The notes: generated from the sequence alone by a model not told the origin. 64,000 nucleotides of DNA from Desulfobacterium sp. (GCA_016342325.1 JAEINR010000001.1:165981-229980), one strand, 5' to 3'; counted from the first letter of the stretch, positions 1-9,512 are shown. Made by a program: numbers and translations.

Positions 1-593
1 TCTCCGATAAGGCCGATGATGATGACATCCGCCGTGGTATGCTTTGTCATCATCCCCATGAGAACCGATTTACCGACCCCGGAACCCGCCATGATGGCGA
101 CCCGTTGTCCCCGGCCCAGGGGAATCATGGTGTTGATGGCGCAAATGCCGACATCCATGGGCTCTTTAATGGATTTCCGCTCCATGGGGTTGATGGGCTT
201 TCCGTAGAGGGGATACTTCTGGGTGGAAGCAACCGCGCCCTTGCCGTCAATGGGATGTCCCATGCCGTCGATCACCCTACCGAGGAAAGCGTCGCCCACG
301 TGGGCCGCAGGCGTGTCCGCCAGGGGAATGATCCTGGAACCGGGGCTGATCCCCCTGAGTTCCCCGTAGGGCATCAACAACACCTTCTCATCCCTGAAAC
401 CGATCACCTCTGCCAGGATCTCACGGTTGTAATCGTTTCTGATGGCACAGAGGCTGCCGATGCCAAGGCCCATGCCGTCTCCCTCGGCAATGAGGCCGAT
501 GACCTTTGTGATCCTGCCTTCGGGCCTCATGGTGGTACAGGACTCCACAGCATTGAAGTACTTGTCCCACTCGATCCTGTTTTCTGAATCCAT
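1..593 (-). CDS. fliI: Flagellar export ATPase FliI (N-terminal part, cut by window edge)
   Basis: Flagellum-specific ATPase that energises type III export of axial proteins at the cytoplasmic base of the flagellum. Only about 197 N-terminal residues are inside the window. They show the F1-beta-like N-terminal barrel (ending near residue 95, LADTP), the GRVIDGMGHPIDG stretch, the FliI-typical PMERKSI segment, and the Walker A loop GSGVGKS at residues 170-176. The ATG at 593 lies 2 bases after the fliH stop, with AAGGAG upstream. It is the last visible gene of the flgB-to-fliI operon; the rest continues leftward out of the window. Confidence 0.93.
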   Translation of the reverse strand, partial: MDSENRIEWDKYFNAVESCTTMRPEGRITKVIGLIAEGDGMGLGIGSLCAIRNDYNREILAEVIGFRDEKVLLMPYGELRGISPGSRIIPLADTPAAHVGDAFLGRVIDGMGHPIDGKGAVASTQKYPLYGKPINPMERKSIKEPMDVGICAINTMIPLGRGQRVAIMAGSGVGKSVLMGMMTKHTTADVIIIGLIG

Positions 594-595
594 GC

Positions 596-1588
596 TCATC
601 TATCTCCTTGGGCAACAATGGCGTCAAACACGGCCTGAAGCCTTGTTTCCACATCGGTTTCAACCCTGGCTGTGGCACTCTCTATCTTGCAACCGCCCCG
701 GTTTACGCCGGAATTGGCAACAACAGAGATCGAGGTAAGACTCTTTATCCGTTCAAAAAAGTCCTCTTTGATCATCTCAATGTACTCGTAATCTTCTTCA
801 GAGACATGGAGAACGATCTCTTCGGGTTCAGGCAAGACTTCAAGGGCACTGATGATGGACTCCCTGACAACCCCCTTGTCGACCTTGACCTTTGCCTGGA
901 CCACCTTTTCGGCGATTCTCGAAACAAGGGAAATCATCTTGCCTTCGTACCGTTTCACCAGGTTTTCCCAAGTACCCTCGGTCTTGACCAGGATCGTCTC
1001 CAAAGAGGAGATCAGGACACTTGCCTTTTCGTCCCCAAGGGCTCTGGCCGCCGCTTCTCCTTGTTCGGACCCAGTTTCATACCCTTCCTGCTCGCCCTTT
1101 TCCCGGCCCTGCTGTTCCCCTTCCTTGAGTCCCTGGTCAAAGCCCTTGTCATATCCATCCTTTTGGCCCTGATCAAAGCCCTGGTCATACCCTTCCTTTT
1201 TTGCCTGTTCGATGATCTGGTCCAGTTCGGCATCCCGGGTATCCGCTTCAAAAGTGTCCTCGATCTTACCCGGTTGGGGTTCGGCCGGGACATGGGGTTC
1301 CGGCTCATCCGCTTTACCACTGTCTTCGTACAGCGGAGCAAACTGCTCTTCCGGTGAGAGGGCCTTTTTTTCCGAATCACCATCAAGCTCACACAACCGC
1401 TTGAAGATATCTGCTTCGTTCATTCCCGGCGCGTCATACAACACCTTGAAAAGCGAGAAATCGGGTTTGCCTTTCTCGGTTCTTCTGGCCTCATCCTCGC
1501 CAACCGTCTCAACCGAGGAGATATCAAGGCGAGCCCACCCACCCGGTTCAGTGGGTTTATCTGTTTTCTTATCAGACAAGGACATCAT
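596..1588 (-). CDS. fliH: Flagellar assembly protein FliH
   Basis: Regulator and peripheral-stalk partner of FliI in flagellar export. About 330 residues. The central part has a glycine-periodic helix (GYDQGFDQGQKDGYDKGFDQG and onward, one Gly every four residues), the GxxxG signature of FliH. The C-terminal 150 residues resemble the FliH/HrpE domain. The frame is open further upstream to a TTG at 1606, but the tandem ATGs at 1588/1585 follow a GGAAAGG ribosome site, so I use 1588. This overlaps the fliG 3' end by about 17 bases. The N-terminal ~110 residues are acidic and unlike other FliH proteins. Confidence 0.85.
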   Translation of the reverse strand: MMSLSDKKTDKPTEPGGWARLDISSVETVGEDEARRTEKGKPDFSLFKVLYDAPGMNEADIFKRLCELDGDSEKKALSPEEQFAPLYEDSGKADEPEPHVPAEPQPGKIEDTFEADTRDAELDQIIEQAKKEGYDQGFDQGQKDGYDKGFDQGLKEGEQQGREKGEQEGYETGSEQGEAAARALGDEKASVLISSLETILVKTEGTWENLVKRYEGKMISLVSRIAEKVVQAKVKVDKGVVRESIISALEVLPEPEEIVLHVSEEDYEYIEMIKEDFFERIKSLTSISVVANSGVNRGGCKIESATARVETDVETRLQAVFDAIVAQGDR

Positions 1589-2588
1589 CCTTTCCTTTGC
1601 CGCCAAGTGCTATGGTGCCGTCGGCCTCAAGTTCCTTTGCCGCACGAACGATTGCCTGCTGGGCCTCTTCAACCTCGGCCAGGCGCACGGGCCCCATGGT
1701 ATCCAGGTCATCCTTGAGCATCTCACCTGCCCGCTGGGAGAGGTTGGAGAAAATCTTGTCCTTCATGTCATCCGTGGCGGTCTTGAGGGCATAGGTGAGC
1801 TGCTGGCCCTCGACCTTCTTCAGGATCTCCCGCATGGCACGGTCGTCGATGCTGACCATATCTTCAAAAACAAACATCATATTCCTGATATCGTTGGCCA
1901 TCTCGGCGCTGTCCTCTTCAACAAACTCCATGACGACATCTTCGGTGGCCTTGTCAACCCCGTTGATAATATCAACCAACACCTGGAGTCCGCCTGCCTT
2001 GCCACCGGGACCGACCGCCCCGCTCAGTTCGTTCTTGAGCGCCCTGTCCACATCCCTGACAACGTCCTCGGAGATTTGCCCAAGCCTGGCCACCCGCAAT
2101 GCAATATCCCCCTTTTTATCGTCCGGAACAAACATGAGAATCTCAGAGGCGATCTCAGCAGGCATGTGGGCAAGCACCATGGCAATGGTCTGGGGATGCT
2201 CCCCCTCGATATATCCGGCCAGGGTGGCAATGTTGACATCCCGGCTCCACACAAAGGGCAGGGCCCGTTTTCTGTTCTCCACATCATTGAATATCGCCTC
2301 GGCCTTGTCACTGTCCAGATTGCCTGAGATCACATTCTTGAGAAACGAACCGCCCTCAACCACCATCTTGCTCTCTCCCTCGAACCGCTCCACAAAATCG
2401 ATGGATACGGCCTCGAGCATCTCAGGGGAGATAAAATCGATCTTGGACATCTCAAAAGCGATATCCCGGATCTCGCGATCGTTCATTCTCCCCATGATCT
2501 TGCCCGCATACGCCTCACCCATGGCAAGGAGGAACACGGCGGCTTTCTGGGCACCTGTCATTTTCTCCGGATCAATTGGCTCTACCAT
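1572..2588 (-). CDS. fliG: Flagellar motor switch protein FliG
   Basis: Rotor/switch protein of the C ring that binds FliF and transmits stator torque. The 338-residue length matches the family. Seen: the N-terminal GAQKAAVFLLAMGE segment that contacts FliF, the middle-domain EHPQTIAMVLAHM motif (the EHPQ hallmark), and the C-terminal torque helix with charged residues (FVFEDMVSIDDRAMREILK). The ATG overlaps the fliF TGA (TGATG) and follows a GAGGAGGA ribosome site, suggesting coupled translation. Confidence 0.96.
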   Translation of the reverse strand: MVEPIDPEKMTGAQKAAVFLLAMGEAYAGKIMGRMNDREIRDIAFEMSKIDFISPEMLEAVSIDFVERFEGESKMVVEGGSFLKNVISGNLDSDKAEAIFNDVENRKRALPFVWSRDVNIATLAGYIEGEHPQTIAMVLAHMPAEIASEILMFVPDDKKGDIALRVARLGQISEDVVRDVDRALKNELSGAVGPGGKAGGLQVLVDIINGVDKATEDVVMEFVEEDSAEMANDIRNMMFVFEDMVSIDDRAMREILKKVEGQQLTYALKTATDDMKDKIFSNLSQRAGEMLKDDLDTMGPVRLAEVEEAQQAIVRAAKELEADGTIALGGKGKDDVLV

Positions 2589-4303
2589 CAGTCGTCCTCC
2601 TCGTCTCTCTCACTTAGCCAGCCCTTGATGATGTTGGTTGTTTTACCCTCATCTCTTTTTGCGTAGTAGGCCGCTTTTTCATTGATCTTCAAGTTGTCAA
2701 GGTAGACCTGTCTTTCGGCAGAACTCATCTGATCGATAAACGCGTCCCGATCGGCCTCGCTCATGGCGTCCAGATATTCTTTCTGTTCACCGGCATCCAT
2801 CTGGATGAAGGAAGGCTCCTCCACCGTGCCACCCTCAAGAAGCGCAAGTTCTTCCGCTGAGGCAAGTGCCTCCTCCTCAATCGTGGTGCGAGCGCCTTGG
2901 ACCGTCTTGACAATGGGCCTGACCACCAGCAGGAAGAGCAGAAGTATCAGGAATAGATTGGCAATGGTTCTGCCATACTCCTTCTGGACTGCGCGCCATC
3001 CCTTGAGTTCCGGTTCTGAAATCCCGATATCGTCAATGGAGGCAAAGGGAAAGCTCTCCATGGAGACCTGGTCCTGCCGGGTCTCGTTAAAGCCCATGGC
3101 CTTGATCACGATATCATTGAACTGCTGCATCTCCTCCTGGGACCGGGGCACATAGTTTTTCATCCGGTTGCCGGTCTCATCGGTCTTGTACTCATACTTT
3201 CCGTCGATGACGGCAGCCACCGAAAGGCGCTGGAGTACGGCCATGGGTTTCACGGTCTGCTTGGTCCTTCGGCTCAACTCATAGTTGACGGTATCGTTCT
3301 TCTTGTCCAGCGTCTCCATGGCCTGGCCGTTGCCATCCCCCGGGGGAACAATGGGATTGACACTTGAAGGGTCCCTTGCATCATCCACCTGTTTTTGAGC
3401 CTTTTCCGCCTGGATCTGCTTGCTCCTCACAAAGGTGGTCTCCCGCTCAAACGGGTCATATATCTCTTCGCTGGTGTTACTGGTGGAAAAATCCATCTCA
3501 GCCGTCACCCGGACAATGGCCTTGTCCTTGCCCACGATCCTTTCGAGCATGGTCTGGATGCGCTCTGCAAGAGTGGTCTCATACCGCATCTTGTACTTGT
3601 ACTGGGAGTCGACAAGATTTCTGGCCTCGATCCTTGCTTTTTCCTCTTCGGATTTTCCCTCAAACAGAATTCTGCCGGTGGTATCCACAATGGTCACAAG
3701 CTTGGGGGTGAGATCCTCCACAGCACTTGCCACCAGGTGAGCCACGGCCGCAACCTTGTCATCGGAAAGGTCGGATTCAAGCTCCAGGAGAATGGAAGCA
3801 GACGGCTTCTTGGTCTCTTCCACGAACACAGAATCCTTGGGAAACACGATCATGACCCGGGCTTCCTTCACCTCGTCAAAGGCCCTGATCGTCCGTGCCA
3901 GCTCCCCTTGAATTGCCCGCTTCTTGTTGATTTTCTGGACAAACTCGGTGGTGCCGAAGGCGGTCGTATCAAAGATTTCATAGCCCACCCCAGAGCCCTT
4001 GGGAATCCCATCCCTTGCCATGGCAAGCCTGACATCGTAAACCTGGTCCGCTGGGACCATGATGATCGACCCTCCGGACTCAAGCTTATAAGGGATCCGC
4101 GTCTCCTTGAGTTTCTCAACGATAACGGCTGCATCCGCCTCGCTAAGCCCTGTGTAGGCGGCCTTGTACTCGGTCTTGTTTGCCCAGATGAACATGGCGG
4201 TAAATCCGCCAAGCATCGTGAGAATGACCAACCCGATGAGAATCTTCCTTGCAAGGGGCATCTCTTTGTATATATTAATTGTCTGCTCAACCACGGGATT
4301 CAT
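2588..4303 (-). CDS. fliF: Flagellar MS-ring protein FliF
   Basis: Forms the inner-membrane MS ring, the foundation of the basal body. 571 residues, normal for the family. Membrane segments are visible near residues 18-42 (ARKILIGLVILTMLGGF) and 458-480 (IANLFLILLLFLLVVRPI), bracketing the periplasmic ring-building (YscJ-like) domain. The cytoplasmic C-terminal tail that binds FliG is present. It sits between fliE (13-base gap) and fliG (1-base overlap). The ribosome site before ATG 4303 is weak. Confidence 0.96.
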   Translation of the reverse strand: MNPVVEQTINIYKEMPLARKILIGLVILTMLGGFTAMFIWANKTEYKAAYTGLSEADAAVIVEKLKETRIPYKLESGGSIIMVPADQVYDVRLAMARDGIPKGSGVGYEIFDTTAFGTTEFVQKINKKRAIQGELARTIRAFDEVKEARVMIVFPKDSVFVEETKKPSASILLELESDLSDDKVAAVAHLVASAVEDLTPKLVTIVDTTGRILFEGKSEEEKARIEARNLVDSQYKYKMRYETTLAERIQTMLERIVGKDKAIVRVTAEMDFSTSNTSEEIYDPFERETTFVRSKQIQAEKAQKQVDDARDPSSVNPIVPPGDGNGQAMETLDKKNDTVNYELSRRTKQTVKPMAVLQRLSVAAVIDGKYEYKTDETGNRMKNYVPRSQEEMQQFNDIVIKAMGFNETRQDQVSMESFPFASIDDIGISEPELKGWRAVQKEYGRTIANLFLILLLFLLVVRPIVKTVQGARTTIEEEALASAEELALLEGGTVEEPSFIQMDAGEQKEYLDAMSEADRDAFIDQMSSAERQVYLDNLKINEKAAYYAKRDEGKTTNIIKGWLSERDEEDD

Positions 4304-4316
4304 TGTTTACGCACCG

Positions 4317-4607
4317 CTATATCTGCATGTTGATTATAGTTTTGTAGGCTTCCATCACCTTGCCCCTGACCTGGACCAACAATCGCAATGAGGTATCTGC
4401 CTTTCCGATGTCCAGCATTCCCTCATGGATGCCCATCTCTCCCTGGATCACCTTTTCAATGGAGTCATCAGCGATGTTCTGCTTTGAATTGACATCCTTT
4501 ATCGCAGCAGTAAGCCGCTTTGAAAAGGAGGGATCCGGGTTGCCAAGTTTCAGGGCAAGGGGCTCTGTTATCAGGGAAATCTTATTTGTGCCTGCTATGG
4601 GTTTCAT
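4317..4607 (-). CDS. fliE: Flagellar hook-basal body complex protein FliE
   Basis: Rod/MS-ring junction protein, exported early in basal-body assembly. The length of 96 residues is typical. The C-terminal part (ADTSLRLLVQVRGKVMEAYKTI) is the recognisable FliE signature. It lies 11 bases after flgC in the usual flgB-flgC-fliE-fliF order. Confidence 0.93.
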   Translation of the reverse strand: MKPIAGTNKISLITEPLALKLGNPDPSFSKRLTAAIKDVNSKQNIADDSIEKVIQGEMGIHEGMLDIGKADTSLRLLVQVRGKVMEAYKTIINMQI

Positions 4608-4618
4608 GGCTTCCTATC

Positions 4619-5116
4619 CTATTTGCCCAGTTCAAGGGCTTTTAATATCATGCTCTTGGTGTTGGAAATGGCGGTGATACTCGCCTCGTAAGAGCGCTTA
4701 GCAACAATCATGTCCGCCACCTCGGTGAGGTGGTCCACATTGGGCATGGCCACGTAGCCTGTAACCGGATCGGCATCGGGATGGGCCGGGTTGTAAACCA
4801 ACCGGAAATCTTCCTGGGACTCCACAATCTCCTCCACGTTAACGCCGGTTCCCTTGTCCTCCAGGTCACCCGAGTTGAGCCGGATCGGGGAGAACTCGAT
4901 GTGAGCCACCTCGTCCGCCTCCCGTTTCTGTTGGAGAACCGACTTGAATTCGCTGATATCCTGCCCCTTGAACACCACCATCTTTCGCCGGTAGGGACCG
5001 CCCTCGGCGGTCCTGGTGGTATCCACATTGGCAAGATTTTCTGCAATCACATTCATCTTGGTACGGTGGGCGGAAAGCCCGGTTGCGCTAACCCGCATTG
5101 CATTTAAAAGATCCAC
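4619..5116 (-). CDS. flgC: Flagellar basal-body rod protein FlgC
   Basis: Proximal rod subunit of the flagellar basal body. 165 residues. The N-terminal rod motif ATGLSAHRTKMNVIAENLAN and the C-terminal helix MIVAKRSYEASITAISNTK are diagnostic. The start is GTG at 5116, overlapping the flgB TAG by one base (TAGTG) behind a GGAGGA ribosome site, so flgB and flgC are translationally coupled. Confidence 0.95.
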   Translation of the reverse strand: MDLLNAMRVSATGLSAHRTKMNVIAENLANVDTTRTAEGGPYRRKMVVFKGQDISEFKSVLQQKREADEVAHIEFSPIRLNSGDLEDKGTGVNVEEIVESQEDFRLVYNPAHPDADPVTGYVAMPNVDHLTEVADMIVAKRSYEASITAISNTKSMILKALELGK

Positions 5117-5526
5117 TATCGTCCTCCTTCCTGGATGGTGTGGCGAAGAATGGCCATCTTCCTCAACAGCATTTCCGTGGTCGTACGATATTTGATGTTG
5201 TTCTCCACAAGATTGCCCATCTCCGTATCGATGTTCACCGAATCAAGATGCTGGAGATCAACATCTTCGCTGTTGCTGCCGTTCATGGAAAAGCGGTCTG
5301 CCTCCATGGCCGAAAGGTGCCTGGCATTGGTCTGGGACATCTTCCTGGGTGGGGTTTCCCCCATTGCCCGCTTCAACGTTTTTTGAAAGTCAATATCCCT
5401 CGGCTTGTAGCCGATGGTGTCCTTGTTTGCGATGTTACCGGTAATCAAATTGTGGCGGCGTGCGGACACATCAAGGGAGTTGGAAAGCACCTCATAGGTT
5501 CTGTTAAACATTCTTGAATCGCTCAT
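5116..5526 (-). CDS. flgB: Flagellar basal-body rod protein FlgB
   Basis: Proximal rod subunit and first gene of the operon. 136 residues. It has the RHNLITGNIANKDTIGYK rod motif near residue 25 and a C-terminal helix (KYRTTTEMLLRKMAILR). ATG 5526 follows AAGGAG. The sigma-54 element at 5585-5600 lies about 60 bases upstream of the start. Confidence 0.95.
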   Translation of the reverse strand: MSDSRMFNRTYEVLSNSLDVSARRHNLITGNIANKDTIGYKPRDIDFQKTLKRAMGETPPRKMSQTNARHLSAMEADRFSMNGSNSEDVDLQHLDSVNIDTEMGNLVENNIKYRTTTEMLLRKMAILRHTIQEGGR

Positions 5527-5584
5527 ATCACTCCTTACAAACGCTTGTTTATCTGCATTCAGTCAATCACTCAAGATTCAATAA

Positions 5585-5600
5585 AGCAACTTATGTGCCA
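5585..5600 (-). promoter_or_regulatory. Sigma-54 (-24/-12) promoter for the flgB-fliI operon
   Basis: Read on the minus strand the sequence is TGGCACATAAGTTGCT: the -24 element TGGCAC, five bases, then the -12 element TTGC followed by T, an essentially perfect match to the sigma-54 consensus. It lies between the stop codon of the upstream sigma-54 response regulator (5606) and flgB. Family knowledge: many polar-flagellate bacteria express rod/hook genes from sigma-54 promoters with FlgR/FleR-type activators. Confidence 0.85.
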
Positions 5601-5605
5601 ACGCA

Positions 5606-6973
5606 TTATGCCGCAGGTGTTTTTTTATATTCGTTGAGTTTATTTCGCAGGGTCCGTACGCTGATACCGAGGATTTTGGCGGCATGGGTCCTATTTCCAT
5701 CGGTCTTATCAAGGGTATGGAAAATCATCTTCTCCTCCATCTCCTTTAAGGGCGAAGGCTCCAGACCATAAGGAAACCCAGGACTCTTTTCCCCGGGATC
5801 CACCGGACCTTCTCCCTCTTCCACCAGAAGATCCCGGGGCTCTATCATCCCATTGTCGGCAAGGAGGACTGCCCTGTGGATAATATTTTCAAGCTCCCTA
5901 ACATTTCCTGCAAACCGCTGACGACAAAGCGACTCAAAGGCCGCCCTTGTCATTCCCTTGACATCCCTTGCGTCAAGAATACTGTATTTTTCGATGAAAA
6001 ATTTGCAGAGAAGGGGAAGATCCCCCAAACGATCGCGCAGGGGAGGGACGGTCAGGGGAATGGTGTTGAGCCGGTAGTATAGATCCTCCCTGAATTCGCC
6101 CTTGGATAGGGACGCCTTGACATCCCGGTTGGTTGTTGCAACCACCCGGACATCCACGGGAACCGGCTCAATGCCCCCCACACGGTCAACGGTCTTCTCC
6201 TGGAGCACCCGCAGCAACTTTGCCTGGAGATGAAACTGCATCTCGGTGATCTCGTCCAAAAACAGGGTGCCGTTGCTGGCAAGCTCGAACTTCCCAAGCT
6301 TTCTTGCCAGAGCACCGGTAAAAGCCCCCTTTTCATGGCCAAACAACTCGCTTTCAAGAAGGGCTTCAGGAAGGGCAGCACAATTGACAGCCACAAAGGG
6401 CATATTTTTCCGGTTGCTCTTTTCATGGATGAAACGGGCAAAAAGCTCCTTGCCGGTTCCGCTCTCTCCCTGGATCAGGACCGAGGCGCTGGAATCCGCC
6501 ACCCGCTCTGCCAGGTTGAGGAGCCTGCCCATGCCAGGATCCCGGGTGATGATCGCCACAGGTTTCTTTTTCTTGACCGATCGCTTCCTGGCCTGGGCCA
6601 TATCTTTTTTTCTGGAATAGATTCGCTTTGCACAGAGTTTAAGCTGTTCAGGGGTCAGGGGCTTGACAATAAAATCAGCAGCCCCCTCTTTCATGGCCTC
6701 CACGGCATCCGCCACATGGGGACTGGCCGAAACAAAGAGCAGTTCTGTGGCGGGACTCTTTGCCTTTACCTGTTGGATAAACCGAATGGGGGAAAAATGG
6801 GACGTGTTGAAATCGGCGAGGATCATCTCGAAATTGTCCTTGGAGATGGCGGATTGGGCCGCCGTACCGTCCAGGGCGATGGTCACTTCAAACCCGAGAT
6901 TTTCGAGAATCTCGGTATACGCCACCCTCTCCCTGGGACTCTCCCCTACGATGAGGATCTGCTGACCTGGCAT
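5606..6973 (-). CDS. Sigma-54-dependent response regulator, FlgR/FleR-like
   Basis: 455-residue NtrC-family activator. Receiver domain about 1-120, AAA+ domain about 140-375 with Walker A GESGTGKE and the sigma-54-contact loop GAFTGA, and a C-terminal Fis-type helix-turn-helix (HAAKILGISVRTLRNKLNEYK). The receiver keeps the phospho-acceptor Asp54 and the switch Lys (IVKPL), but the acidic pocket is altered (VGES instead of VDD/E), so phosphorylation may be unusual. It lies directly upstream of the sigma-54 promoter of flgB and is inferred to activate it. It follows the AMIN/TPR gene by 19 bases. Confidence 0.85.
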   Translation of the reverse strand: MPGQQILIVGESPRERVAYTEILENLGFEVTIALDGTAAQSAISKDNFEMILADFNTSHFSPIRFIQQVKAKSPATELLFVSASPHVADAVEAMKEGAADFIVKPLTPEQLKLCAKRIYSRKKDMAQARKRSVKKKKPVAIITRDPGMGRLLNLAERVADSSASVLIQGESGTGKELFARFIHEKSNRKNMPFVAVNCAALPEALLESELFGHEKGAFTGALARKLGKFELASNGTLFLDEITEMQFHLQAKLLRVLQEKTVDRVGGIEPVPVDVRVVATTNRDVKASLSKGEFREDLYYRLNTIPLTVPPLRDRLGDLPLLCKFFIEKYSILDARDVKGMTRAAFESLCRQRFAGNVRELENIIHRAVLLADNGMIEPRDLLVEEGEGPVDPGEKSPGFPYGLEPSPLKEMEEKMIFHTLDKTDGNRTHAAKILGISVRTLRNKLNEYKKTPAA

Positions 6974-6992
6974 AACAAACGACCTTTAACAG

Positions 6993-9512
6993 TTATGAAT
7001 TCTTAACTTTTTCAGCCAGGTCAAGGGTTGCGAGTCTCTCCTTTGCAAGCCGTGACCATATGGAATCATCAAGGGCAACGATCTTTTCAAACGCCTTCCT
7101 GGCCTTTTCCAACACATTTGCCTTTTGGTAGGCGTCCCCCAGCATGAACCCGATATCTGCCCGGGCCCCATCCCCACCGCCAAACTTGAGGGCCAGGACA
7201 AAGGCATCGGCAGCCTTCACATAGAGCTTTTGTTCCAGAAAGGACTCGCCAAGCCTTGTGTACGTGGTGGAGAGCACTTCGAAGTTATCCCCCGGCGCCA
7301 TGCCAAACTCCTTGGTTGCCCGGGCAAGCAGGGTCGAGACCTGGGGCCAGTCGTTCTGGGCCTTGTAAACTTCACTCTTCCGGGCCAGAACCTTCCCCTT
7401 TTGGAGACGATCCCTGGCTGCTACATAGGCCCTGTCAAAGCTCTTGGCAGCCCTTGCAAACTTCTTTTTATCGGTCAGGAGAATACCCATGCGGACAGCG
7501 GCTGGGGACAGGTTGGCACTCTTTGGATACCGCTTCACAAATCCGGTAAGAATCCGAAGCGCATCGTCCCTGCGGCCTGTTTCATCCATTGCGACCCCAA
7601 GGCCAAAGAGAAGGGATTCCGGCCTGGCATTCCGCTTAAAGAGCTTGTACGCCTTGATCAACTGATTGAACGCCTGCTCATGGAGACGGGCTTCCAGATA
7701 GGCAAGTCCCACCGTCAAATAGATGCTCCGGCTCTCCATCCTGTCAAGCAGGACATGTTTTTTTTCGAACCGATCCAGCACATCCGGGTAACGTCCCCCA
7801 CCCAACTGCTTGTCAAATAGGGCTTCATAGGCCCGCTGCATCAGCTTGACCGCCTCATACCGCAACCCCTGGGGATGGGTTGCAAGCAGGCTTTCGATCT
7901 CCTCGATGCACTTTGCATACTCCCCTTCCTGGGCGTAGATTTCGGCCAGCCGTATCATGGCGACACTGGCAAGCTTGTGTTCGGAAAAATCCTCCTTGAC
8001 CATGGAATAGATATTCTTCTTCTCCCCAAGGTCCGTCAACAGTATGGCAAGCCCCATGGAGCTGTTGAGAAAGCCCTCTCCTCCGGGATAGGTGTCGATC
8101 ACCAGGCGGTAGATGCTCTCCGCCCGTTTGTCATTCTTTTCAATGGCATAGGTTTCGGCGATCCGGGTCATGATCATATCTTTCCCAGGGATATCGGGAA
8201 ACAGATTCAGAACACGGGTCAGATTTTCACGGGCGGGGACCGTTCTGCCCAGCTCGAAATTGGCTTCCCCGATACTCAGGAGCAGTTCAGGGGAGTCATA
8301 GGTTTTTTCAGGATTTGATTTCAACAGATGGGACAGGGTATTCAGGGAATCGATGTAAAACCGCTTCTTGAAAAGCATCTTTCCAACACCGAGGCCGGCA
8401 TCGACCACATAAACATTTTCCGGCAGTTTCTCATACACCTCTTTATAATAGGCAAGGGCCTGTTCATTATATCCCTTTTCCTCGTAAATCCGGCCAAGAT
8501 GGTAGAGCACTTGGGCAAGCCCGGGGTAATCCTTGTAATGATCCCTGATAATGGCAAAAAAGCCTTCGGCCGCCGCCGGATTTTTCAGGCGGGTTTGGAG
8601 GATGCCCATGCCAGCCAGGGCAAAGGGAAGAAGATCTGAGTCAGGATAGGCCACAAGGGCGTCCTGGAAGAGCCGGATCGCTGTTAAGTTTTTCTGGTAA
8701 TCATCAACATCCCCCGCCATGAGGCCGGCATAGGCCCGAAGATAATAGGCCGGTTCAAGGCAGCTTGCGCCCCCCTGTCCGATGAGGGTGTCCAGCAGAT
8801 CGCCGCCTTCCGTCCACAACTCTCGCTTAAGGAGGTTGATCGCCTTTTCCATCTCCCCGGACCTGCACCCTTGAACGTTGGCTTTGAGAAGGATATCGGT
8901 TATGTCACCCTGGAAAATCGATGCCGCCCGCTTGACCGGAACATAGTCTCGCTTGGCGGTTTTTTTAACCTTGGAAACAGGAGGGACCGGTTTTACCACA
9001 GACGCAACTTTTGCAGGCTTTGGGGCGGGTTTAGCCACGGCCGCCTTTTTTGCCCTTTGGGGTTGCACCTTGTCCGGGACAGGGGGGGTCTTTGGCTTTC
9101 CCTTCTCGTTCAATCGAACCACAAGGTTTGACCCGGTTTTATCCCAGGCGGATCCGACACTGTCAAACCGACGGGAGCCGGTAACAACAAGGGCGAAAAC
9201 GCCGCCGGGAAGCTCCTCAACAGAGACATCCTTGATCACGGAACCGGGCTTTCCCTTCCTGGACACCATTCTGGCGCTGTCGATATTTTTCAAGGCGATG
9301 AGCACTTCCCTGCCATCGACCCTGATCACCTTGAACGGAACCTTTTCACTGAGGGAAATCGTTACCGTACCTGGATCGTCACCGATGGTTACGGCCTTGA
9401 GGGTTGCTGCCCCTGCCCGGCAAATCCCCAAAAAAACAAAGAGAACAGATACCAACAGAAACCGGGCGATTGTTTGAAAGCTGAAATCAAATTTGATCAT
9501 GACCTCTACCAT
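6993..9512 (-). CDS. Envelope AMIN/TPR repeat protein
   Basis: About 839 residues from ATG 9512 (ATG 9500 is equally plausible; both are followed by a hydrophobic signal segment IARFLLVSVLFVFLGI). After the signal peptide comes an AMIN-like beta domain (ATLKAVTIGDDPGTVTISLS onward, about 100 residues), then a Pro/Lys/Ala-rich linker, then about 600 residues of TPR repeats (for example ALAYYKEVYEKLPENVYVVD). AMIN domains target proteins to peptidoglycan or envelope machines. Similar TPR proteins occur beside flagellar clusters of Deltaproteobacteria. The exact function is unknown; a scaffold role around the flagellar or envelope apparatus is inference. Confidence 0.7.
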   Translation of the reverse strand: MVEVMIKFDFSFQTIARFLLVSVLFVFLGICRAGAATLKAVTIGDDPGTVTISLSEKVPFKVIRVDGREVLIALKNIDSARMVSRKGKPGSVIKDVSVEELPGGVFALVVTGSRRFDSVGSAWDKTGSNLVVRLNEKGKPKTPPVPDKVQPQRAKKAAVAKPAPKPAKVASVVKPVPPVSKVKKTAKRDYVPVKRAASIFQGDITDILLKANVQGCRSGEMEKAINLLKRELWTEGGDLLDTLIGQGGASCLEPAYYLRAYAGLMAGDVDDYQKNLTAIRLFQDALVAYPDSDLLPFALAGMGILQTRLKNPAAAEGFFAIIRDHYKDYPGLAQVLYHLGRIYEEKGYNEQALAYYKEVYEKLPENVYVVDAGLGVGKMLFKKRFYIDSLNTLSHLLKSNPEKTYDSPELLLSIGEANFELGRTVPARENLTRVLNLFPDIPGKDMIMTRIAETYAIEKNDKRAESIYRLVIDTYPGGEGFLNSSMGLAILLTDLGEKKNIYSMVKEDFSEHKLASVAMIRLAEIYAQEGEYAKCIEEIESLLATHPQGLRYEAVKLMQRAYEALFDKQLGGGRYPDVLDRFEKKHVLLDRMESRSIYLTVGLAYLEARLHEQAFNQLIKAYKLFKRNARPESLLFGLGVAMDETGRRDDALRILTGFVKRYPKSANLSPAAVRMGILLTDKKKFARAAKSFDRAYVAARDRLQKGKVLARKSEVYKAQNDWPQVSTLLARATKEFGMAPGDNFEVLSTTYTRLGESFLEQKLYVKAADAFVLALKFGGGDGARADIGFMLGDAYQKANVLEKARKAFEKIVALDDSIWSRLAKERLATLDLAEKVKNS

